From an uncultured Clostridium sp. (lineage in GTDB: Bacteria > Bacillota_A > Clostridia > TANB77 > CAG-508): a stretch of 8,458 bases of DNA. This document shows positions 1 to 7,226 of the stretch, piece by piece (the first letter of the stretch is position 1; the number at the start of each line of letters is the position of its first letter). The notes under the pieces were generated by a model, which was not told the DNA's origin, did no database searches, and saw only the letters and a list, made by a program, of their open reading frames with translations. Location of the stretch: assembly GCA_938045355.1 (NCBI GenBank), contig CALIMU010000071.1, positions 1-8,458 on the forward strand, given 5' to 3'. Made by a program: the position numbers and the translations under genes.

Positions 1-14
1 TTTAAGGAGATAAT

Positions 15-611
15 ATGTATTCATATATAATTGGAAAAGTTATAAGTAAATCAAAGAATATATTGATATTAGAAAATAATAATATAGGATATGAGATATA
101 TATGACAGAAATTGCACTTTCAGAATTAAATATTGGAGAAGATGCAAAAATATATACATATTATAATGTGACACAAGATAATATATCATTATTTGGATTT
201 AAAAACTTAGAAGAGAAGAAAATGTTTGAAAATTTAATATCTGTAAGTAAGATAGGTGCAAAAACTGCAATAGGGATATTATCATCAATTTCTGCAGCAG
301 AACTTGCAATATCAATAATTACAAATGATATAAATAGGTTATCTAAATTACCAGGTATAGGTAAGAAAACAGCACAAAGATTGGTGCTAGAAGTAATAGA
401 TAAAGTTAAAACAGAAGAAATTATATTTACAGAAGAAGAACAAGAATCTAATGAAAATTATTTAAATACAACAGAAAAAGAAAAAGATGTTATAGAAGCG
501 TTAAAAGTTCTAGGTTATAATATCAAAGAAATTGATAATGTTATTAAAACATTAGATATAAAGAGTAGTACAGAAGATATGATTAAACAGGCACTTAAAA
601 TATTAAGATAA
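15..611 (+). CDS. ruvA: Holliday junction branch migration complex subunit RuvA
   Basis: RuvA binds four-way DNA junctions as a tetramer and loads the RuvB helicase during recombinational repair. The 198-residue product has the usual family length and domain order: an N-terminal OB-fold (about 1-62, opening MYSYIIGKV), two helix-hairpin-helix motifs (SVSKIGAKTA near 76-85 and LPGIGKKTAQRL near 112-123), an acidic linker (about 135-155), and a C-terminal domain III helical bundle (about 156-198) that contacts RuvB. The start is supported by AAGGAG at 4-9, five bases before the ATG. The frame is uninterrupted and has no CGG codon. ruvB does not follow as it often does; the next gene begins 10 bases after the stop. 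The identification is secure from the motifs. Confidence 0.95.
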   Translation: MYSYIIGKVISKSKNILILENNNIGYEIYMTEIALSELNIGEDAKIYTYYNVTQDNISLFGFKNLEEKKMFENLISVSKIGAKTAIGILSSISAAELAISIITNDINRLSKLPGIGKKTAQRLVLEVIDKVKTEEIIFTEEEQESNENYLNTTEKEKDVIEALKVLGYNIKEIDNVIKTLDIKSSTEDMIKQALKILR

Positions 612-621
612 TGGAGAGAAT

Positions 622-1059
622 ATGGGTGAACAAGATAAGCTATATAAGGCTTTAAAAGAAGTATCAGTTGTTTTAGATTATACAGACCCTACATTAAGAG
701 CAAAAGTTCCTAAGAATTTCATATGGTTTATGGAAAAATTTAAAGATGAGACACACTATTTTAAAATAGATTTGAGAAAAGGATTAAAAGATCAAAACTT
801 AATGTATGAATCTGTTGTCATACTATCAATAATATTAAAATCTTCATGGTGTGATAAAAAAACAATAAATAATTTGAAAAAGAATCATAAGGTAAATGAA
901 CAAGAATTTTTAGAAGATAGAAGACAAAGAGCAAGACAATTAGATAGACAAATTAATGGACTTATGGTTACAAAAAAAGAAGGATTTTTCAGGAGAATGA
1001 TAAAAAGTATTAAAAAATTTTTCGGATTTAATAAAAATAGATTATATATACCAGATTAG
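622..1059 (+). CDS. Conserved-looking hypothetical protein, 145 residues
   Basis: I do not recognise this family. The product is soluble-looking, with no signal peptide and no clear transmembrane segment. It has a mixed helical N-terminal half containing a Trp/Phe-rich stretch ([10 protein letters not shown] near 31-40) and a hydrophobic helix ([13 protein letters not shown] near 64-76). A highly charged Arg/Lys/Glu segment (about 80-110) follows, and the tail is basic and amphipathic ([15 protein letters not shown] near 122-136), which could contact membrane or nucleic acid; that is inference. GGAG at 613-616 precedes the ATG by five bases, and the gene lies 10 bases after ruvA, so co-transcription is likely. 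The frame is uninterrupted. It carries TTC-GGA at 1021-1026, where the tetranucleotide CGGA is out of codon phase and no frameshift occurs, a useful contrast with the recoded sites downstream. Confidence 0.8.
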   Translation: MGEQDKLYKALKEVSVVLDYTDPTLRAKVPKNFIWFMEKFKDETHYFKIDLRKGLKDQNLMYESVVILSIILKSSWCDKKTINNLKKNHKVNEQEFLEDRRQRARQLDRQINGLMVTKKEGFFRRMIKSIKKFFGFNKNRLYIPD

Positions 1060-1082
1060 TATATAGTATAATAAGGAGAATA

Positions 1083-1914
1083 ATGGAAAGCGATAAAAGA
1101 AAAAATTTAATTATAATAGCAATTTTAGCAATAATAATAATAGGGATATTAGGAATATTTATTTTAAGAGAATACAAACTTAATGAAGATAAGAAAAATG
1201 CAACAACTTCTAAGGTTGAAGATAAGCAAGAAAATAAAAATGAAAAAAATGATTCTAAAAAAGAAAATGATAAGGAAAAGGAAACAGTAGATAATATAGA
1301 TTATTTGAAACTTGGTAAAGAAGCTTTAGAAAAACCAAAAAAAGGTGAGACTATAGCAATAATAAATGTTAAGAATTTTGGAGAAATTAAATTAAAATTC
1401 TATAAGGATGAAGCACCAAAAGCTGTTGAGAACTTTTTAACACATGCTAAAAATGGTTATTATAATGGACAAATATTCCACAGAGTTATAAACGATTTTA
1501 TGATACAAGGTGGAGATCCAACAGGTACTGGAACAGGTGGTGAAAGTATTTGGAAAGAAGCTTTTCGGAAAAGAAGTTAGTTTAAAAAGATTTCCTTTTA
1601 GAGGAAGCTTAGCTATGGCAAGTGTATCAGGAGTAGAAAAATCACTTGGAAGTCAATTTTTTATAACACAAGCAAAATATAATGAACAAATATATAATAA
1701 GTTAAAACTTGCAAATGCACCAGAAAGTATATTAAAAGCATATAAGGAATATGGGGGATATCCAAGCCTATTCTTACAATATACAGTTTTTGGACAAGTA
1801 TATGAAGGAATGGATGTTGTGGATAAAATAGCAGCAGTAGAAACAAATGAAACAAATGATAAGCCAAAAACAGATGTTGTTATAGAAAATATAGTAGTTA
1901 AAGAGGCAGAATAA
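1083..1914 (+). CDS. Membrane-anchored cyclophilin-type peptidyl-prolyl isomerase, with one CGGA +1 recoding site
   Basis: This is a cyclophilin-family cis-trans prolyl isomerase, probably a folding factor on the outer face of the membrane. With one base skipped at 1566-1569 the product is 276 residues: a transmembrane anchor (about 8-28, no lipobox cysteine), a Lys/Glu/Asn-rich linker (about 32-70), then the cyclophilin domain (about 88-276). Visible motifs are [15 protein letters not shown] (132-146), [17 protein letters not shown] (173-179) and GSQFFIT (189-195). Without the skip, translation stops at 1580, right after the GGESIW motif and before the core GSQFFIT strand, so the product would be useless. 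Gly162 is supplied by the CGGA. AAGGAG at 1073-1078 sets the start. The rarA ATG follows three bases after the stop. Confidence 0.9.
1566..1569 (+). other. CGGA +1 recoding site 1 (cyclophilin, Gly162)
   Basis: Context is GCT TTT C GGA AAA GAA. Read in triplets, the CGG codon leads to a stop at 1578-1580. Skipping the C gives Ala-Phe-Gly-Lys-Glu and joins the two halves of the cyclophilin domain. Confidence 0.9.
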
Positions 1915-1917
1915 TTA

Positions 1918-3169
1918 ATGAAAAAAGAACCTTTAGCAAATAGAATGAGACCTACTAATTTAGATGAAATAGTAGGTCAAGAAAGCATAATAGGAAAAGG
2001 AACAGTTTTAAGAAAAAGAATAGAAAAAGATAATCTTTTAAGTATAATATTATGGGGTAGCCCAGGAACAGGAAAAACAACAATTGCAGAAGTAATTGCA
2101 AAAACAACAAAATATAAATTTTATAAGTTAAATGCTGTTACAGCAGGGGTATCAGATATAAAAGTGATAATACAAGAAACAGAAAATCCATTATATTGCC
2201 CTGAAGGTAGCAGTATTTTGTTTGTTGATGAAATACATAGATTTAATAAGGCACAACAAGATGTGCTGCTTCCATATATAGAAGATGGAACAATAATATT
2301 AATTGGAGCAACAACAGAAAATCCATATTATTCTTTAAATCATGCATTATTATCAAGAACAATGGCATTAAAATTAAATGATATAACAGAAAAAGATATA
2401 TTAAGATTACTTAAAAGAACAATAAGTGATAAAGAAAGAGGATTTGGAGATTTAGATTTAAAGATATCTGAAGAAGTTTTAAAACTTATTGCAGAAAAAT
2501 CTTATGGTGATATAAGATATTCACTTCGGAATACTTGAAAATAGTATTTTAATGTCAGAAATGAATAAAGATGGAGATATAGAAATAACAAAAGAAATTG
2601 TAAATAAATGTATTGATGAAAATAGGCTAAAAGTACATAAAGGAGATGATGTACATTATAATACTATTTCAGCATTTATAAAATCTGTTAGAGGTAGTGA
2701 TGAAAATGCAGCAATATATTATTTAGCAAGAATGTTAAGAAAAGGCGAAGATATAGAGTTTATAGGAAGAAGGCTTGTGATTTTGGCAGCTGAAGATATA
2801 GGACTTGCAGATCCAAATGCACTTGTTATAGCAAATGCAGGATTAGAAGCGGTTAAAAAAATAGGAATGCCAGAAGCAAGAATTATCTTAGCAGAAGTTA
2901 CAATACATTTAGCAAAAGCTAAAAAATCTAATAGTGCATATAATGCTATAAATCATGCACTTAGTGATATGGAAAAAGAAGAAATATTAAATGCAAATAT
3001 ACCAGAATATTTAAAAAGTAATACAAAAATATCAGAAAAACAAAAATATTTGTATCCACATAATTATGAAGGTGGATATATAAAACAAGAATATTTGCCA
3101 AAAGAAATGAAAGATAAAATTTATTATAATGATAAGTGGGGAAATGATGAAAGAAATTATAAGAAATAG
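1918..3169 (+). CDS. rarA: Replication-associated recombination protein A (RarA/MgsA, AAA+ ATPase), with one CGGA +1 recoding site
   Basis: RarA is a homotetrameric AAA+ ATPase related to clamp loaders that acts at stalled replication forks. With one base skipped at 2527-2530 the product is 416 residues, the normal length. Motifs in order: the N-terminal PLANRMRPTNLDEIVGQ segment (5-21), Walker A GSPGTGKT (47-54), Walker B LFVDEIHRFN (101-110), sensor 1 GATTENP (130-136), and sensor 2 around GDIRYSLG (197-204). The helical tetramerisation domain follows, with RGSDENAAIYYLARM and AAEDIGLADP typical of the family. The recoding site falls at the end of sensor 2; unshifted translation stops at 2538 and loses the whole C-terminal half. 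The start lies three bases after the cyclophilin stop, with AAAGAGG just upstream. The 3' end overlaps murD. Confidence 0.93.
2527..2530 (+). other. CGGA +1 recoding site 2 (rarA, Gly204)
   Basis: Context is TCA CTT C GGA ATA CTT. Triplet reading gives Arg-Asn-Thr and a stop at 2536-2538. Skipping the C gives Ser-Leu-Gly-Ile-Leu-Glu, matching the position where RarA proteins run from sensor 2 into the C-terminal domain. Confidence 0.9.
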
Positions 3170-4709
3170 TTATTTAGAAAATGAAAATATATTAATTGTA
3201 GGATATGGGAAAAGTGGTGTAAAATCATCAGAACTTGCAAAAAGACTAGGAGCAACAGTTTTTGTATATGATGATAATAAAGATGTAGAAATAAATAAAG
3301 AAGTTGTAGATAAAGTGTATAATAATATAGATGATGTAGATTTTTCTAATATTAATATTACAGTATTAAGTCCAGGGGTTCCTTTAGAATCAGATATAGC
3401 ACAAAAGAGTATAAAAAGTGGAGTAGAAACAATTGGAGAAATAGAATTTGGTTTTAGATATTCATATCGGAACAATACTTGCAATAACAGGAACAAATGG
3501 TAAAACAACAACAACAACACTTTTAGGTGATATAATAAGAAGACATACTCCAAACTCATATGTAACTGGGAATATTGGTTTTCCAATATCAGATATTGCA
3601 GATAAAACAGATGAAAATAGTATAATTGCAGTAGAAACAAGTAGTTTTCAATTAGAAACAATAAATGAATTTAGACCAAAAGTGTCAGCAATAATAAATA
3701 TTACAGAAGATCATTTAAATAGACATAAGACAATGGAAAGATATATTGAATGTAAGTTCAATATAACAAAAAATCAATCATATGGTGATTATGTTATATT
3801 AAATTTAGATGATGAAATGATAGTAAGATATACACTTGAACATATTTTCCACTCAGATCTAAATATTGTATGGTTTTCAAGTACTCTTACAAGAAAAGAA
3901 ATTATAGAAAAGATAGAATATATAAACGAAGTAAGATATGAATATATAATGAAAACAAAACCTTTTGAAAATGGAGAAAAGAAAGAAAAATGGATAAATG
4001 ATTTTAAAGATTATGCTTTCTTTAAAAATTATATATATATTCAAAAAGAAAAAATTTGTATATCTTTAGAATGCAAAGATTCTAATATAGATGAAAGTGA
4101 AAAAGATATATTTAGTGAAGAAAAGGAAGAAAATTACAGGGTTTTAGTAAATATTAAAGATATACATTTACTTCGGAAGACATAATATAGAAAATATCAT
4201 GGTAGCAAGTGGAATGGCATATATTATAGGAATAAAGAGAAATATAATAAAAAATGCAGTAAAAGAATTTAAAGCAGTAGAACATAGAATAGAATATGTA
4301 GCAAATAAGAATGGAATATATTACTATAATGATTCAAAAGGAACAAATCCAGATTCAACAATAAAAGCTATAAATGCAATGAATAGAAGAACAGTACTTC
4401 TTTTAGGTGGTTCAGATAAAAATAGTGATTTTACTAAACTTGTTAAATCATTTAATAAAAATATAGTATATGTAGTGCTTTATGGACAAGTAAGAGAAAA
4501 GATAAGAAAAACATTAGATGAAAATGGATATAATGATTATTCTGTTGTAGAAACAATGGATGAAGCATTAGATGAAGCAATTAAACATTCAAAAGAAGGT
4601 ATGAATATATTATTATCACCAGCATGTGCAAGTTTTGACCAATATAAGAATTATGAAGAAAGACGGAGATCATTTTAAAAAACTTGTAATGGAAATAGAA
4701 GAAATATAA
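3147..4709 (+). CDS. murD: UDP-N-acetylmuramoylalanine--D-glutamate ligase MurD, with three CGGA +1 recoding sites
   Basis: MurD is the cytoplasmic ATP-dependent ligase that adds D-glutamate to UDP-MurNAc-L-Ala. With three single-base skips (3468, 4174, 4664) the product is 519 residues. Motifs: an N-terminal Rossmann-like glycine loop (VGYGKSG), P-loop GTNGKT (115-120), ETSSFQL (163-169), ITEDHLNRH (185-193), the YIECKF segment with the lysine expected to be carbamylated (Lys203), GRHNIEN (343-349), NDSKGTNPDST (394-404), and [20 protein letters not shown] at the C terminus. It is longer than the usual 450 or so residues because of a Lys/Glu-rich extension at about 240-335 in the central domain. 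ATG 3147 is preferred because GGGG lies at 3138-3141; ATG 3144 or 3129 is possible. The start overlaps the rarA end. Unshifted reading would stop at 3503. Confidence 0.93.
3468..3471 (+). other. CGGA +1 recoding site 3 (murD, Gly108)
   Basis: Context is TCA TAT C GGA ACA ATA. Skipping the C gives Ser-Tyr-Gly-Thr-Ile-Leu-Ala-Ile-Thr and then the GTNGKT P-loop seven residues after the glycine. Unshifted reading runs to a stop at 3501-3503 and destroys the P-loop. Confidence 0.9.
4174..4177 (+). other. CGGA +1 recoding site 4 (murD, Gly343 of GRHNIEN)
   Basis: Context is TTA CTT C GGA AGA CAT. Skipping the C creates Leu-Leu-Gly-Arg-His-Asn-Ile-Glu-Asn, the conserved G-[RK]-H-N motif of Mur ligases. 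The glycine is invariant in the family, which fixes the decoded residue as Gly and not Arg. Unshifted reading stops at 4185. Confidence 0.93.
4664..4667 (+). other. CGGA +1 recoding site 5 (murD, Gly506)
   Basis: Context is GAA AGA C GGA GAT CAT. Skipping the C gives Glu-Arg-Gly-Asp-His-Phe, the usual MurD C-terminal motif after SPACASFDQ, and moves the stop from 4678 to 4709. This is the only one of the eleven sites whose preceding codon ends in a purine. Confidence 0.9.
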
Positions 4710-4738
4710 AGATAAATAAAAAATATCTATTTATAAAG

Positions 4739-4779
4739 AGAAAGGTATACTTAAAAAGCTAGCTTAGGTATATCTTTTT
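4739..4779 (+). terminator. Rho-independent terminator after murD
   Basis: AAAGGTATAC (4741-4750) pairs with GTATATCTTT (4768-4777) as ten pairs including one G-U, extended by two outer pairs, and runs into a T-rich end. The loop contains the short palindrome AAGCTAGCTT. It begins 30 bases after the murD stop. Confidence 0.75.
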
Positions 4780-4872
4780 ATTATCTTTAAGAACTTTTTA
4801 AGTCTTGTACTTCAAATGTAAAGCTATTAAAAATACATAAAAGAGTTATATGTTTAAATTATATAAAATCAA

Positions 4873-4901
4873 TTGAAAATATTAGTTTGAATAGCTATAA
4901 T
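4873..4901 (+). promoter_or_regulatory. Sigma-A type promoter of pflB-pflA
   Basis: TTGAAA (4873-4878) and a perfect TATAAT (4896-4901) are separated by 17 bases, placing the transcript start near 4908 and giving a leader of about 70 bases. It lies between the murD terminator and pflB. The rest of the 4710-4980 gap shows no further gene. Confidence 0.75.
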
Positions 4902-4926
4902 GAAGGTATAGAAGATAAGTAAAAAA

Positions 4927-4950
4927 CTATGTAAATATATTTATACATAG
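4927..4950 (+). promoter_or_regulatory. Hairpin in the pflB leader
   Basis: CTATGTA (4927-4933) pairs with TACATAG (4944-4950) around a ten-base AT loop. There is no T-run directly after it, so it is not a terminator; it could stabilise the mRNA 5' end. The ribosome binding site AAAGGA is at 4968-4973, seven bases before ATG 4981. Confidence 0.4.
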
Positions 4951-4980
4951 AAGTTCTTAAATTCTAGAAAGGATGTAAAG

Positions 4981-7220
4981 ATGAGGTGTGAAGAGTGGAA
5001 TGGATTTGTAAAAGGAGAATGGCAATATGAAATAAATGTAAGAGATTTCATACAAAAAAACTATACTCCATATAATGGAGATTCTAGTTTTTTAGAAGGA
5101 CCTACAAAAAGAACAGATGAACTTTGGAAAGAAGTATTAGAATTATATAAGAAGGAAAAAGAAAATGGTGGTGTATTAGAAGTATCAGCAGATGTTGCAT
5201 CAACAATATTATCACATAATCCTCGGATATATAGATAAAGATAAAGAACAAATAGTAGGGCTTCAAACAGATAAGCCTCTTAAAAGAGCTATAATGCCAA
5301 ATGGTGGTATTAAAATTGTAGAAAAATCATGTGATGCTGCAGGAGTTAAATTAAGTCCTGAAATAAAGAAAATATTTACAGAATATAGAACAACACATAA
5401 TGATGGTGTATTTAGAGCATATACAGAAGAAATAAGAAAAGCAAGATCAAGCCATCTAATAACAGGACTTCCAGATCGGATATGGTAGAGGAAGAATAAT
5501 AGGAGATTATAGAAGAGTAGCATTATATGGTGTTGATTTTATAATAGAAGAAAGAAAAAAAGATTATAAAAATACAACAGCAGAAAATATAACAGAAGAT
5601 ATAATAAGATTAAGAGAAGAAGTATTTACACAAATAGTTGCATTAGAAGAATTAAAAGAAATGGCAAAAAGATATGGATATGATATTTCAAGACCAGCTA
5701 AAAACTCAAAAGAAGCAGTACAATGGACATATTTTGCATATCTTGCAGCAATTAAACAACAAAATGGTGCAGCAATGAGTATTGGTAGAGTATCAACATT
5801 TTTTGATATATATTTTGAAAGAGATTTAAAAAATGGAACAATAACAGAAGCTGAAGTACAAGAAATAATGGATCATTTTGTTATGAAATTAAGACTTGTA
5901 AGATTTTTAAGAACGCCAGAATATGATGCATTATTTAGTGGTGATCCGGTATGGGTTACAGAATCAATAGGTGGTATGGGAATAGATGGAAGAACACTTG
6001 TAACTAAAAACTCATATCGTATAATTCAAACATTATACAATATAGGCCCATCACCAGAACCAAACTTAACAGTATTATGGAGTACAAGATTACCAGAAGA
6101 ATTTAAGAAATATGTAGCACAAGCTTCAATAGATACAAGTTCACTACAATATGAAAATGATGACCTTATGAGAGATTATTGGGGAGATGACTATGGTATT
6201 GCATGTTGTGTATCTGCGATGAGAATAGGAAAACAAATGCAATTTTTTGGAGCAAGAGCAAACCTTGCTAAAACATTATTATATGCTATAAATGGTGGTA
6301 TTGATGAAAAAACTAAGAAACAAGTAACACCAAGATTCGAACCAATAACATCAGAATATTTAGAATATGATGAAGTAATGGAAAAATTTGACCAAATGCA
6401 AGAATATGTTGCTAAAACATATATGAATGCACTTAATATAATTCATTACATGCATGACAAATATGCATATGAATCAATAGAAATGGCACTTCATGATAGA
6501 GATATATTAAGAACTATGGCATGTGGTATAGCAGGGCTTTCAGTAGTTGCAGATGCATTATCAGCAATGAAATATGCAAAAGTTAAAACAATAAGAGATG
6601 AAGACCGGAATAGTTGTAGATTATGAAATAGAAGGAGATTTTCCTAAATTTGGTAATGATGATGACAGAGTAGATACTATAGCAAGAGATATAACAGTAA
6701 ACTTTATGAAAAAATTACAAAAACAACCAACATATAGAAATGCAACACCAACAATGTCAATTTTAACAATAACATCAAATGTTGTTTATGGTAAAGCAAC
6801 AGGAAATACACCAGATGGAAGAAGAGAAGGTGCACCATTTGGACCTGGGGCAAATCCTATGCATGGAAGAGATACACATCGGAGCTTTAGCGGTATTAAA
6901 TTCATTAACAAAAATACCATATAAGTATGCGGTAGATGGTATATCATATACATTTGCAATAACACCTGCAACACTTGGAAATACTGATGAAGCTAAAAGG
7001 ACAAATTTAGTATCAATGCTTGACCGGATATTTTGGACAAAATGCACACCATATAAATGTAAATGTATTTAATAGAGAATTATTATTAGATGCAATGGAA
7101 CATCCAGAATTATATCCACAACTTACAATAAGAGTTTCAGGATATGCAGTAAACTTTACAAAACTTACTAGAGAACAACAATTAGATGTAATTAATAGAA
7201 CAATACATGAAAAAATATAG
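4981..7220 (+). CDS. pflB: Formate C-acetyltransferase (pyruvate formate-lyase), with five CGGA +1 recoding sites
   Basis: PflB is a glycyl-radical enzyme converting pyruvate and CoA to acetyl-CoA and formate in anaerobic fermentation. With five single-base skips (5224, 5477, 6606, 6880, 7025) the product is 744 residues, the expected length. The PFL domain carries the catalytic Cys pair in GIACCVSAM (Cys408-Cys409). The C-terminal glycyl-radical domain carries RVSGYAVNF with the radical Gly719, 25 residues from the end. Other conserved blocks are [55 protein letters not shown] and [22 protein letters not shown] at 4968-4973 sets the start. Plain triplet reading ends at 5238 after 85 residues. 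The catalytic cysteines lie beyond two sites and the radical glycine beyond all five, so an active enzyme needs very efficient recoding at every one. pflA follows six bases later. Confidence 0.95.
5224..5227 (+). other. CGGA +1 recoding site 6 (pflB, Gly82)
   Basis: Context is AAT CCT C GGA TAT ATA. Skipping the C gives the conserved Pro-Gly-Tyr-Ile-Asp of pyruvate formate-lyases. Unshifted reading stops at 5238. Confidence 0.92.
5477..5480 (+). other. CGGA +1 recoding site 7 (pflB, Gly166)
   Basis: Context is CCA GAT C GGA TAT GGT. Skipping the C gives Leu-Pro-Asp-Gly-Tyr-Gly-Arg-Gly-Arg, a family signature. Unshifted reading stops at 5488. Confidence 0.93.
6606..6609 (+). other. CGGA +1 recoding site 8 (pflB, Gly542)
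   Basis: Context is GAA GAC C GGA ATA GTT. Either C can be the extra base. Skipping one gives Glu-Asp-Gly-Ile-Val-Val-Asp-Tyr. Unshifted reading stops at 6626. Confidence 0.9.
6880..6883 (+). other. CGGA +1 recoding site 9 (pflB, Gly633)
   Basis: Context is ACA CAT C GGA GCT TTA. Skipping the C gives His-Gly-Ala-Leu-Ala-Val-Leu-Asn-Ser, which continues the conserved block after GANPMHGRD. Unshifted reading stops at 6924. Confidence 0.92.
7025..7028 (+). other. CGGA +1 recoding site 10 (pflB, Gly681)
   Basis: Context is CTT GAC C GGA TAT TTT. Skipping one C gives Leu-Asp-Gly-Tyr-Phe-Gly-Gln-Asn, at the entry to the glycyl-radical domain. Unshifted reading stops at 7072 and removes the radical glycine. 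Confidence 0.93.
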
Positions 7221-7226
7221 GATAAA

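Larger units (their letters stand above)
4787..4960 (+). repeat. 10-base inverted repeat flanking the pflB promoter
   Basis: TTAAGAACTT at 4787-4796 is the exact reverse complement of AAGTTCTTAA at 4951-4960, so the two arms bracket the pflB promoter and leader. The right arm lies just upstream of the pflB ribosome binding site. This may be chance in such AT-rich DNA; no function is claimed. Confidence 0.35.

Noticed and set aside
1566..1569. A prfB-like programmed frameshift with stop codon and upstream Shine-Dalgarno element
   Set aside because: No stop codon is at the shift position, no AGGGGG-like element sits at the right spacing, and the other ten sites share neither feature.
3170..3661. 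Minus-strand open frame of 163 codons opposite murD
   Set aside because: It is a low-complexity Leu/Tyr/Phe-rich shadow of the murD coding strand; the forward frame has clear Mur ligase motifs.
4787..4980. Riboswitch or T-box leader upstream of pflB
   Set aside because: The leader is only about 70 bases after the predicted start. It shows just one small hairpin and no T-box or other conserved riboswitch core.
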